From the NCBI RefSeq assembly GCF_000265465.1, contig NC_018016.1:2222001-2286000 (forward strand): 64,000 bases of DNA, given 5' to 3'. Both the position numbers and the translations under genes were made by a program. Below, piece by piece: positions 10,972 to 18,191 of this stretch. Positions within the stretch are counted from its first letter, which is position 1; every line of letters begins with the position of its first letter. Below the pieces are notes generated by a model. It saw only the letters and a list, made by a program, of their open reading frames with translations, made no database searches and was not told where the DNA came from. The stretch is from Ornithobacterium rhinotracheale DSM 15997 (GTDB lineage Bacteria > Bacteroidota > Bacteroidia > Flavobacteriales > Weeksellaceae).

Positions 10972-12135
10972 ATGCGACAATATCAAGAGGTTAATAATTA
11001 TTATTTGTGTGAAAAGGTTCAGCTTAGACCTACTAGCCTATTGCATTATAGTTATGTGATGGATTTACGAAATTACGAAGTAGGCTATGCTCCTACTTTA
11101 CGCCAAAATCTAAACAAGGAAAAAACAGAATTAGATGAGTTAAACGCACTAGATGATATTTCAGAGTTTGGTTCAATTGTTAAATATGCTGAAAAGTGTG
11201 TTGAGTTGTATAAGGAGAAACAACAAGAAGTGTATAATGAGAAAGGGCATGTTTTAAAGGATTTAGGAACGCTCTCGGATACTCAAGTAAGGAATATAAA
11301 AAAGTATGCTATTTTATTTGCTGACGCAACTAAATCAAACAAGGACAAATATTTATCTTTTGTAACCTTGACCTTGCCCAGTGCCCAAAAGCACCATGAT
11401 AGAGTGTTGCGTAAAATACTTGCTAAGTATCTTGACCATTTAAAAAAGGTCTATGGTTTAAAAAATTATCTCTGGAAAGCGGAGACGCAGAAGAATGGAA
11501 ATATTCATTTTCATGTTTTGATTGATACGCAAATCCCTCGTGAGGATATTCAGCGCATATGGAACCAGTATATAAATAAATATGGTTATGTTGATAGATA
11601 TTCTGAAAAGATGAACCGCTTAACGGCTAAAGAATATATGGCTAAGTATTCAAAAAATTATAAATCAGAAAAAGACTGCATACTAGCTTACCAGCGTAAT
11701 AAAAAAATGGGTTGGAGCAATCCCCCAAGTACTAAAATTGAAACGCCAAAGAGTAAACGAAATATAGTTGCGTATGTGGTGAAATATCTATTAAAGCAAG
11801 AAGAAAATAAACGCCCAGTAATTGGTGCGGTGTGGGGCGCATCAAATAAGGTAAAAAAACTCAATTATTTAAATTTTGAAGTTAGCAGTTATTTAGAGGA
11901 GTTAAACCACTTGCGGGGAAAATTGGAGTATGTGCCTACTGCTATTCAATTTGTAGAGTTGTATAAAGGTAAAGTATATCAGATGATCCGCAAGGGATAT
12001 AAAAAATTAAACGAGCATTTAAAAATTTATAATAAAGCCATAAGACAGTTATTAGATACCGATTTGAGTATAAATTTAGACCAGTTAATCCAATTAATTT
12101 ATGAAAAACAATACACAGAACTTGCAAATAATTAG
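10972..12135 (+). CDS. Rolling-circle replication initiator (HUH endonuclease, two-tyrosine type)
   Basis: Encodes 387 aa. The HUH superfamily motifs occur in order: motif 1 FVTLTL (VTLTL, residues 131-135), motif 2 HFHV (H179, H181) and motif 3 AYVVKYLLK with Y268 and Y272. Two tyrosines three residues apart resemble phiX174 gpA (YVAKYVNK) and typify superfamily 1 Reps of ssDNA phages. The protein would nick the double-stranded form at its origin, bind the 5' end covalently and drive rolling-circle synthesis. The C-terminal 100 residues are helical and Lys/Tyr-rich. An HTH gene overlaps its 3' end. Confidence 0.85.
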   Translation: MRQYQEVNNYYLCEKVQLRPTSLLHYSYVMDLRNYEVGYAPTLRQNLNKEKTELDELNALDDISEFGSIVKYAEKCVELYKEKQQEVYNEKGHVLKDLGTLSDTQVRNIKKYAILFADATKSNKDKYLSFVTLTLPSAQKHHDRVLRKILAKYLDHLKKVYGLKNYLWKAETQKNGNIHFHVLIDTQIPREDIQRIWNQYINKYGYVDRYSEKMNRLTAKEYMAKYSKNYKSEKDCILAYQRNKKMGWSNPPSTKIETPKSKRNIVAYVVKYLLKQEENKRPVIGAVWGASNKVKKLNYLNFEVSSYLEELNHLRGKLEYVPTAIQFVELYKGKVYQMIRKGYKKLNEHLKIYNKAIRQLLDTDLSINLDQLIQLIYEKQYTELANN

Positions 12136-12265
12136 TGCTAAGGAGCTAGCTAATTATTTAGGCGTAAGCTATTCCACTGCACGCATGATAAAAAAAGATA
12201 TTTTAAGCCACTATAAAAAGAAATATCTAACGCTAAAGCTCGTAAAAAAATATTTTGATGATTAG
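12101..12265 (+). CDS. Small helix-turn-helix DNA-binding protein
   Basis: Encodes 54 aa and overlaps the rep stop by 35 bases in another frame. The segment ISAKELANYLGVSYSTARMI is a winged-helix/excisionase-type HTH (helix, LGVS turn, recognition helix), followed by a basic tail (LSHYKKKYLTLKLVKKYF). It is the only regulator candidate in the element. It lies directly upstream of the tandem repeat at 12271, a plausible operator. It may regulate the structural genes or act with the transposase, by position only. Confidence 0.7.
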   Translation: MKNNTQNLQIISAKELANYLGVSYSTARMIKKDILSHYKKKYLTLKLVKKYFDD

Positions 12266-12270
12266 TGTCA

Positions 12271-12309
12271 AAAATTGGTATAAATCGCTTAAAAGTGGTA
12301 AAAATCGCT
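12271..12309 (+). repeat. Two tandem 20-bp repeats, candidate operator or origin iterons
   Basis: AAAATTGGTATAAATCGCT (12271-12289) and AAAAGTGGTAAAAATCGCT (12291-12309) match at 17 of 19 positions with an exact 20-bp spacing. They lie between the early genes (rep, HTH) and the structural genes, about 30 bp upstream of the -7 box at 12340. Confidence 0.7.
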
Positions 12310-12339
12310 AGATTTTAAAAAGTGCTTTTGCATGCTTAA

Positions 12340-12347
12340 TATCTTTG
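12340..12347 (+). promoter_or_regulatory. Candidate -7 box for the structural genes
   Basis: TATCTTTG matches TAnnTTTG and lies 28 bp before the ATG of the candidate capsid gene. No correctly spaced TTTG is present (TTTG at 12327 is only 9 bp away), so an activator may be needed. The upstream 20-bp repeats are a natural candidate site. Confidence 0.5.
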
Positions 12348-12375
12348 TTTCAGAAATTTAAAATAAGATATAAAA

Positions 12376-13026
12376 ATGAGAGTAACATTAGCAAAAGCAA
12401 CCGAGGTGCTGGAAGTTAAGGAAAGTGCAGCGGGTTTGATTTTAAAAGGTAATTCAAGTACCGATTTCGGACAGGTGCAAATTGAGTCTTACCTAGTAGA
12501 TGAAACCTTTACTAAAAAGGTTTTGGTGCCAAAGATGAGCGTTAAGCTATTTACAGAATTGTTGGGCGTTCATTTTGTTAAATTGCAAACAACAATTGGT
12601 AGCGACAAAGTAGCGGTAATTCCTTTTTCTAAATCTGGAAGTTTGCCATTAGGTGACAAAACTTACATTGAGTTCCATGTATCGGGTGGACAAGCACAGA
12701 ATGTAACTGCAGAAACATTTGAGGCTATTGGAAGTGCAGAGCCTATTTATGTGCAACAAGTGAAGCTTGACCAAAATATATCTGTAAAGGATGTTGATGT
12801 ATTAGCATTTGATTATTTGGTAGCTGAAAAGACACCAAATGAATTGCAAGTTATCAATGCACAGGGCAAAACAAGGATTTCGCAACTACAACTTGATTAT
12901 GCAAAAAATGCAAGGATTGATGAGTTATCGAAATTACCTGCATTGGATTTAACAGGCTTATACACCTTAGCAGTGTATAAAAATGTAGGAGAAGAATTTA
13001 CATTCTATTTGTTAGACGCAAAATAA
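12376..13026 (+). CDS. Candidate capsid protein (beta-rich) of the phage-like element
   Basis: Encodes 216 aa, with no signal peptide or membrane segment. It is almost wholly predicted beta strand with regular alternation (VQIESYLVDETF, KVAVIPFSKSG, KTYIEFHVSGG, LYTLAVYKNVG). It is the first gene after the internal promoter and is followed by membrane proteins, the usual place of a major capsid protein in tailless membrane phages. Known double-jelly-roll capsid proteins are usually longer (PM2 P2 is about 269 aa), so a single jelly roll or another virion protein is possible. No sequence family was recognised. Confidence 0.45.
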   Translation: MRVTLAKATEVLEVKESAAGLILKGNSSTDFGQVQIESYLVDETFTKKVLVPKMSVKLFTELLGVHFVKLQTTIGSDKVAVIPFSKSGSLPLGDKTYIEFHVSGGQAQNVTAETFEAIGSAEPIYVQQVKLDQNISVKDVDVLAFDYLVAEKTPNELQVINAQGKTRISQLQLDYAKNARIDELSKLPALDLTGLYTLAVYKNVGEEFTFYLLDAK

Positions 13027-13033
13027 TATTGAA

Positions 13034-13801
13034 ATGATTGGAGCAGTAACAGCGGTAAGTAGTTTAATTGGAAGTGTGGGGGGCGGTAACGCCTCCGGCT
13101 CCTCTCTTGGTCAATTTGGAGGAAAGATAGTAGGCGGTGTATTAAGTAAGATAACTGGGGGGTTAGATAGCGTTTTGGCAAACGGCTTTGATTTGCATTG
13201 TTGGGGCTCGAGCTGGTCGCCTAGTAGAGCGATGAAAGAAGGAACCACAATCGTTGAATGGATTATTGAACAATCTGGGTTTACTAAGGTAGCCAGTGCT
13301 GACAATTTTAATAAGGCGTTACTTTATTTAAAAGTCTGCGCTTCTGGTTTTCCATGGGGAAAGGATTGTACGAGAAAAGGAACTGAAGCATTGGCGGCTA
13401 TGATAACTGAGGCTTACGGGAGATTGCTTAAGGAGTATCAGACTAAGTTTGCCTATGTTGGTGATAAAGAATATCCAAAAGGAACTGATGTAAACTTAAA
13501 TTTCCCATTCCGTGACACTTCAAGAGGGGATGCCGTGAGTAAGGAAGTTTTGCGCGTGCCATTCTTTAGAGAAAAAACAGATGCTGAAAGACAAGCAGAT
13601 AGCCAAGCAGGTTCATCGGATTACAGACCTAGTAAGGATCAAACACTTAAAACAGGAATGCCTACAGAAGGTGCGTATCCTGCGGTAACAGACGGGGAGG
13701 TATATGGAAAAGCTACTGGACATGTTGGGCGAAATGACAATAACATTTTGTATTTATTACTAGGAGGGGCATTGATTTATTTATTAACAAAGAAAAAATA
13801 A
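13034..13801 (+). CDS. Putative virion protein with C-terminal membrane anchor
   Basis: Encodes 255 aa, 7 bp after the candidate capsid gene. The N-terminal 45 residues are Gly/Ser/Val-rich (VSSLIGSVGGGNASGSSLG), like membrane-active segments of phage pilot or penetration proteins. A Trp/Cys-containing helical middle (HCWGSSWSPSRAMKEG, then CASGFPWGKDC) follows. The C-terminus is one transmembrane helix and a basic tail (NNILYLLLGGALIYLLTKKK). It probably sits in the virion membrane or spans it during DNA delivery. Family unknown. Confidence 0.55.
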   Translation: MIGAVTAVSSLIGSVGGGNASGSSLGQFGGKIVGGVLSKITGGLDSVLANGFDLHCWGSSWSPSRAMKEGTTIVEWIIEQSGFTKVASADNFNKALLYLKVCASGFPWGKDCTRKGTEALAAMITEAYGRLLKEYQTKFAYVGDKEYPKGTDVNLNFPFRDTSRGDAVSKEVLRVPFFREKTDAERQADSQAGSSDYRPSKDQTLKTGMPTEGAYPAVTDGEVYGKATGHVGRNDNNILYLLLGGALIYLLTKKK

Positions 13802-13821
13802 CATTTAAAAACAAAATAAAG

Positions 13822-13985
13822 ATGAAAGAATTAATAACAAAAGTTGATAGTTTTTACTAAAGCCATTAAGTGGTAATGGTGCAGGGACAAGTATTGCGAC
13901 CTTTTTGGTTTTAGGATTGGGAGCAGTGATTTTATCCGTGTACATGGGCTGGATTAAAATCAAAGGAAAAAGAAGAGGCTGGTAA
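13822..13985 (+). pseudogene. Small membrane protein gene interrupted at a T5 run (frameshift)
   Basis: The ATG at 13822 gives 12 codons (MKELITKVDSFY) and stops at 13858. The -1 frame is open from the T run at 13851-13855 to a TAA at 13983. It reads LLKPLSGNGAGTSIATF, then a transmembrane helix LVLGLGAVILSVYMGWI and a basic KIKGKRRGW tail. Joining the frames at the T run gives a coherent 54-aa membrane protein. The second frame has no good start of its own. One missing T (mutation or sequencing error) or -1 slippage on TTTTTAC would explain it. Confidence 0.6.
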
Positions 13986-14008
13986 TTATTAACTAAAAAA
14001 GTATAGAA

Positions 14009-14428
14009 ATGGCGTATAATAATGGATATAGTAATGGTTGGGGTGGAAATCCCAACCCTAATTTTAACCGAGGTTATGACCGAGGTTATAATAATCAGAG
14101 ACAACCTAAAAAACATTCTGGGGCTAAAGCTGGACAATCCAAGAATGGAAGGTTTTATGTTACGGCTTGGAATTATTCAAAGCAAAGAGGTATGATAACT
14201 GTTAAAGCATTTGAAAACTCTAAGAGTGTGCGTTCAGAGTCTCCAAACACTGGAAATAGATTTATAACTATGATGTTTGAGGCTTTCTATAAAAAGACTG
14301 GCGCAAAGGTTTTAGAAATAGCAAGTTTCAATGTGAATACTGGAAAAGTGTATTTGCAAAAGCTGGGAATGGTAATTTCAACTAAAGCACCTAATGGTGG
14401 ATATTTCGGACAAATTAAAACTAGATAA
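14009..14428 (+). CDS. Basic Gly/Asn-rich protein, candidate ssDNA-binding or virion protein
   Basis: Encodes 139 aa. The first 45 residues are rich in Asn, Gly, Tyr and Arg (NPNFNRGYDRGYNNQRQPKK) and the rest is beta-rich and basic (GRFYVTAWNYSKQRGMITV). High positive charge and lack of hydrophobic segments fit nucleic-acid binding, for example coating of single-stranded genomes. This is inferred from composition; no family recognised. Confidence 0.5.
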   Translation: MAYNNGYSNGWGGNPNPNFNRGYDRGYNNQRQPKKHSGAKAGQSKNGRFYVTAWNYSKQRGMITVKAFENSKSVRSESPNTGNRFITMMFEAFYKKTGAKVLEIASFNVNTGKVYLQKLGMVISTKAPNGGYFGQIKTR

Positions 14429-14431
14429 GTT

Positions 14432-14635
14432 ATGTTTAAACAATTGAAAGGATTATTTAAATCATTGCCGTTGTTATTGAAGTATGTACAATGTGCAAAA
14501 ATATGTTTGCATCATGCGCACGAGGCAAAAAAAGAGATAGATACACTCTTTGATGATGTGGAGGGTAACGAGCCAGAGTACTTGAATGAAGAAGAACTTG
14601 CGGGTGTTCCTACGGATAAGGAACATATGTGGTAA
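14432..14635 (+). CDS. Small hypothetical protein of the phage-like element
   Basis: Encodes 67 aa, 3 bp after its neighbour. An amphipathic basic N-terminus (MFKQLKGLFKSLPLLLKYV) is followed by an acidic tail (DTLFDDVEGNEPEYLNEEE). No family recognised. The N-terminus could lie on a membrane surface. Confidence 0.5.
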   Translation: MFKQLKGLFKSLPLLLKYVQCAKICLHHAHEAKKEIDTLFDDVEGNEPEYLNEEELAGVPTDKEHMW

Positions 14636-14646
14636 AATATTGAGAG

Positions 14647-14754
14647 ATGACAAGTAAATTAATTACAAGTGTTTTAATTGCAGTGGTTTACATTGGAATG
14701 ATTATGTTATCAGATGTGTTGAAGGACCACATTAAAGATAGTTTTAAAGGATGA
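14647..14754 (+). CDS. 35-aa single-span membrane protein
   Basis: Reads MTSKLITSVLIAVVYIGMIM then a charged LSDVLKDHIKDSFKG. One transmembrane helix occupies about residues 5-22. The stop overlaps the next start in ATGA (14751-14754), which supports real translation. Similar tiny membrane proteins abound in phages with an internal lipid membrane. Exact role unknown. Confidence 0.55.
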   Translation: MTSKLITSVLIAVVYIGMIMLSDVLKDHIKDSFKG

Positions 14755-15224
14755 AGTTTTTAAGTGATTTGATGAAGAATAGTAAGCTATTGGCGTTATC
14801 GCTGATAGCTTTTATAATATTTTTGTTAGTTCGTAGATTTAATAGAGTTGTAACTGTTGTTAAACAAAAAATGGAGGATGCAAAGCCTTTGGTTTTAAAG
14901 GAAAAAACTACAGAACAGTTTGTGAAGACAAATTTTAGATTTTGGTCTGAAATGTTTAAAATGTTTTTTTCGGTTGGATCCTTTGACCCTTATTATGTTA
15001 CACATGGTGTAAGAACGTTTAAAACTCCATTGGAATATGGGATAGAGTTGGGGAAAAGTATTGTTCCAATTAAGACAAAACCAAAGTTAAACAATCAACC
15101 TAAGAGCTCCGCACCAAGTCCAAAGTTAAATAATCAACCTAAGATACCCGCACCAAAACCAAAGCTTCACCCAGAGTGGCAAAAGGTTTTGGATAAATTT
15201 AATAAATCGTTATATGGGCAATAA
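14751..15224 (+). CDS. Membrane protein with Pro/Lys repeats
   Basis: Encodes 157 aa. A transmembrane helix lies at about residues 12-28 (LLALSLIAFIIFLLV). A helical middle follows, then a C-terminal stretch in which PKLNNQPK occurs twice (PKLNNQPKSSAPSPKLNNQ). Type II topology with an extended Pro-rich stalk fits a virion membrane-to-capsid linker or spike base. Unrecognised family. Confidence 0.55.
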   Translation: MKFLSDLMKNSKLLALSLIAFIIFLLVRRFNRVVTVVKQKMEDAKPLVLKEKTTEQFVKTNFRFWSEMFKMFFSVGSFDPYYVTHGVRTFKTPLEYGIELGKSIVPIKTKPKLNNQPKSSAPSPKLNNQPKIPAPKPKLHPEWQKVLDKFNKSLYGQ

Positions 15225-15251
15225 GAGAAGAAATAAAAGAAGAGATAAAAA

Positions 15252-16115
15252 ATGACATATTTAAAAGCAATTGCCCTGCTAGCTGGAAGTTGGTGGGCTT
15301 ATAAAATATCAAAACCAAAGTCTAAAGTTGAGTTTGGAGAATTGGAACTAGTGGGCGTTGATATTCCAAATACAGAGAGTGAGACTAAAAGTGTTTTATC
15401 TATGCTTTTAGTACCTAATGGATTGAGATTTGCCAAAGGATATAATTCATATGCTGATTGGGGTTATACTTTGTTTGATATATTAATAAATCAAATTAAA
15501 AGTGGTGATTTGTTGATAAATCAAGCATCTTATATAATGGCTACAGCATATCATGAAATGGGTCAATTTAGTTTATTGCGTGAGCGTTATAATGATAAAA
15601 TTTCTGTTTTGAAGAAAACGCTTAAAGGGGATAAATTAAGGGAGTTTAACGAGTTTTTGAAGATTGCAGATACATTTGGTGTTAGTGCTGAAAAGGCTGT
15701 GTACATGGAGTGGAAGTATGGCGTACAATCTTGGTGTTATAATCCAGCTAGTAGAAGAAAGAATTTAAGTAATAAATATAAAGGTGATGGAGCTCGTTTT
15801 TTTGGTCGTGGATATTGCCAGTGGACTGGTAGGCATTTATATACTAAGTTTAAAGAGTTTTCTGGTGTAGATGTTTTGTCAAATCCAGATTTAATAGTAA
15901 ATGATAAGCGTTTAAATGCTTTAATGACCATAAAAATGATGATGGCTGATAAACCTAATAATTTAACGGGTGTTTCTTTAAAGCTTTATTGTAATGAAAA
16001 TAAAACAGATTATTACAATGCAAGAAGGGTTGTTAATTCTACAGATAGAGCAAAAGATATAGCCTCTTATGCTCAAAAGTTTGAAAATGTTTTTAATTCT
16101 TATTTAAAAAAATAG
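15252..16115 (+). CDS. GH19-like (chitinase/lysozyme fold) cell-wall hydrolase, membrane-anchored
   Basis: Encodes 287 aa. An N-terminal hydrophobic segment (LKAIALLAGSWWAYKI) is followed by a glycoside-hydrolase-19-like domain. The first acid is E102 in MATAYHEMGQFS, and the fold signature KGDGARFFGRGYCQWTGR is near residue 175. Enzymes of this type cleave peptidoglycan glycan strands. With a membrane anchor and no secretion cleavage site it is more likely virion-associated (local wall penetration during entry) than a free endolysin. Confidence 0.75.
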   Translation: MTYLKAIALLAGSWWAYKISKPKSKVEFGELELVGVDIPNTESETKSVLSMLLVPNGLRFAKGYNSYADWGYTLFDILINQIKSGDLLINQASYIMATAYHEMGQFSLLRERYNDKISVLKKTLKGDKLREFNEFLKIADTFGVSAEKAVYMEWKYGVQSWCYNPASRRKNLSNKYKGDGARFFGRGYCQWTGRHLYTKFKEFSGVDVLSNPDLIVNDKRLNALMTIKMMMADKPNNLTGVSLKLYCNENKTDYYNARRVVNSTDRAKDIASYAQKFENVFNSYLKK

Positions 16116-16118
16116 GTT

Positions 16119-16856
16119 ATGACACAGCGAGAAAAAAGAAAAATTAAGTTTTGGTTATTCATCTTTTTAATAATCTATCTATTATTTAGATTGACCAAAA
16201 AGACGAGTATAAAGGAGAAAGTAAGCACAGGAGATAATTCCTTGTTGCCACTGGATACAAATAAATTCAAGGAACCTGTGAGTTTGCCCAAAGTAGAAAA
16301 ACCAAAGTTTGATAAGGTTTTTGCAAAAGGCGGTTCTGCAGTGAGAAATGAAAAAGCATTTAGTCAAAAAGTTGATGATATGATGCAATCAGAAAAACAG
16401 AAGGGAAAAATACCAGTAAAAAGTGATGTGGTTAAAAAACTGCAGGAGGAGCAGGCAAATGATTTTTGTTCTGAATGTGAGGAAGAAAAGAGAAGGGAGC
16501 AGGAAGAAAGAAAGCGTAAAGAACAAGAAGAAATTAGAAAGAAGTTGCTTGAGAAGAAAAATAATTGCAACCAAATAAGTGAAGTTCCTGTAAAATTTCA
16601 TTATGATTGTGAGGAGCCCGAGAAAGTTAAAATAACTGGCATGGGTGGACTTGCTCTATTTAGAATGCCATCAACTGGGCATTGCAGGGTATTAAATTTA
16701 TATGGTGAAACTACACGTGTAATTCAGAGTTATAATGATGGGGAAAAAGAATATCTTGTTGAGCATGGGCATTATATAGATTTGTTGGGATATGTAAAGG
16801 CGCAGGTTTCAAATATTCAGCTTGATAGTAATGGGGGTTTTGAACAATTGAGTTAA
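16119..16856 (+). CDS. Membrane-anchored protein with charged coiled coil
   Basis: Encodes 245 aa, 3 bp after the hydrolase gene. A transmembrane helix at about residues 11-25 (FWLFIFLIIYLLFRL) is followed by a linker. A strongly charged helix at about 115-148 (EEEKRREQEERKRKEQEEIR) leads to a beta-rich C-terminal domain of about 90 residues (VKITGMGGLALFRMPSTGH). The layout suggests a virion spike or penton-like protein on a coiled-coil stalk. No family recognised. Confidence 0.5.
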   Translation: MTQREKRKIKFWLFIFLIIYLLFRLTKKTSIKEKVSTGDNSLLPLDTNKFKEPVSLPKVEKPKFDKVFAKGGSAVRNEKAFSQKVDDMMQSEKQKGKIPVKSDVVKKLQEEQANDFCSECEEEKRREQEERKRKEQEEIRKKLLEKKNNCNQISEVPVKFHYDCEEPEKVKITGMGGLALFRMPSTGHCRVLNLYGETTRVIQSYNDGEKEYLVEHGHYIDLLGYVKAQVSNIQLDSNGGFEQLS

Positions 16857-16873
16857 ACAAAAAATAAAGAGAT

Positions 16874-17047
16874 ATGACAAATTTTGTAGATAGGACAAAG
16901 ATTTATAGTATATTAGGATTTACGGGGGCGGTTTCGTTTGATGAGCTAAAACCGCTTCTAGCAAGTTTATTGGCTATTGTGCTTGATTTTGCGTATAGCT
17001 TTGCAAAAAAGAAAATTAAAGATTTAAAAGATAAAAAAGATGAGTGA
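16874..17047 (+). CDS. 57-aa single-span membrane protein, holin candidate
   Basis: Reads MTNFVDRTKIYSILGF at the start, a hydrophobic LLASLLAIVLDFAYSFA and a highly charged KKKIKDLKDKKDE end. Small size, one helix and a charged C-terminus are holin-like. The gene follows the muralytic gene cluster and overlaps the next start. This is inference from architecture only. Confidence 0.5.
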   Translation: MTNFVDRTKIYSILGFTGAVSFDELKPLLASLLAIVLDFAYSFAKKKIKDLKDKKDE

Positions 17048-17525
17048 TTGTGTGATAGTTATTGATAATAGAAAGTTTAGGAGTGAGCTTTTGTGTCGAG
17101 AGGTTTCTACAATTGATTTATCGGATAATTGTTATTATCAAGTAGGTCCATATTTTTATACCGCTAATGCATTTAAGCGTTATTTGATTGACAAGTCTGA
17201 TTATGTTATTTATAAAAGGTTGATACCATTGGACGGAGAACCTGTGAAAGATTTACCAAATTTTATAGATGGATATGATTCAAATTCAGCGATTTTGTTA
17301 AGTTATAATGTTGGAACTTTTTATGATGGTTTTGTTGTAACGAAGAATAAAAACGGATATCACTTTAGAAATAGTACTAGTAAATTTGTTGGGGTCTATC
17401 TTGATGTATCGGACGCGTATAGTCATGCAGTTTGCGAATTAGAGCCAGGACAAGAGTATCATTATGCAGGTACTGGACCTTTCCTGTTGTATGACGCAGA
17501 AGAGGAGATTAAAGGTGTTGAGTAA
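17040..17525 (+). CDS. Hypothetical protein of the phage-like element
   Basis: Encodes 161 aa, overlapping both neighbours by a few bases. It is soluble and beta-rich with many aromatic residues (NCYYQVGPYFYTANAFKRYL, then FLLYDAEEE near the end). It could be a receptor-binding or spike domain, but no family was recognised. Confidence 0.5.
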   Translation: MSDCVIVIDNRKFRSELLCREVSTIDLSDNCYYQVGPYFYTANAFKRYLIDKSDYVIYKRLIPLDGEPVKDLPNFIDGYDSNSAILLSYNVGTFYDGFVVTKNKNGYHFRNSTSKFVGVYLDVSDAYSHAVCELEPGQEYHYAGTGPFLLYDAEEEIKGVE

Positions 17526-17734
17526 TGAGCCATAAAAATGATTATTCGTGTATAGTTTTCGGAGCCTTTGGAGTGTTCAAAATGCAATATGTGCACGATT
17601 TATACAGGTTCAGCAAGTGGCTTGATAGTTCCAAGTTTAGAGATTGGAAATATTTTAATGTGTATGACCGTAGGACTGGGGAGTATTTAAGACGCTTCTA
17701 CAATGGAAACTATATACCAAGATTTTTAAATTAA
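17525..17734 (+). CDS. Small hypothetical protein, last gene of the structural operon
   Basis: Encodes 69 aa and starts on the last base of the previous stop codon. It is rich in aromatic and basic residues (YRFSKWLDSSKFRDWKYFNV). A strong terminator follows at 17761. Function unknown. Confidence 0.5.
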   Translation: MSHKNDYSCIVFGAFGVFKMQYVHDLYRFSKWLDSSKFRDWKYFNVYDRRTGEYLRRFYNGNYIPRFLN

Positions 17735-17760
17735 TTTGTTTGTTTTGAATAATGAGAGAG

Positions 17761-17796
17761 ACTGCACCTTTGTTGGTGTGGTTTCTTTTTTTTTTA
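17761..17796 (+). terminator. Terminator of the structural operon
   Basis: ACTGCACC pairs with GGTGTGGT (two G-T pairs) across TTTGTT, followed by a long T run. It separates the phage structural genes from the secreted protein and transposase. Confidence 0.75.
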
Positions 17797-17867
17797 TCTT
17801 TTTGCTTTGCACTATTTGGCATTTGTTTTGATAATGGTATTAACATATTTAAAAATCACTTAAAATC

Positions 17868-18191
17868 ATGAAAAAAATATTACTATCATTTGGATTATGT
17901 TTAGCCGTAACCGCTGGATATGCACAAAGCAAGGAGGCAAAAAAAGAAATAAGAAAGTACTACACTGAAAAACAGATTAAGTACATTGAAAAAGAGTTAA
18001 AAGAATATATAAGTAATTGTGATGATATTTTGAATTTATCTAATTCTTTAGATGAGAAACTTTTTAAGAATAAAGGGCATTTGATTGCTTATTTTGATTT
18101 TTTTATTAATCCACTTTATGATGATTTTTGTACGAAGGGTGAGGTTTATGGATATGGTTTGAAGATAAGTAGATTAATAAATGGTGAGTGA
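17868..18191 (+). CDS. Small secreted protein, possible cargo of the element
   Basis: Encodes 107 aa. The N-terminus is a clear signal peptide (MKKILLSFGLCLAVTAGYAQ, cleavage after AYAQ-like GYAQ). The mature part of about 87 residues is Lys/Glu-rich and helical (EIRKYYTEKQIKYIEKELKE). It lies outside the structural operon after the terminator and its stop overlaps the transposase start (TGATG). That suggests an accessory gene co-transcribed with the transposase. Family unknown. Confidence 0.6.
   Translation: MKKILLSFGLCLAVTAGYAQSKEAKKEIRKYYTEKQIKYIEKELKEYISNCDDILNLSNSLDEKLFKNKGHLIAYFDFFINPLYDDFCTKGEVYGYGLKISRLINGE

Noticed and set aside
13805-14137. Minus-strand frame of 110 aa in the phage-like element
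   Set aside because: It overlaps the split membrane gene and the basic protein, both on the coding strand of the element. Low-complexity Ile/Ser sequence.
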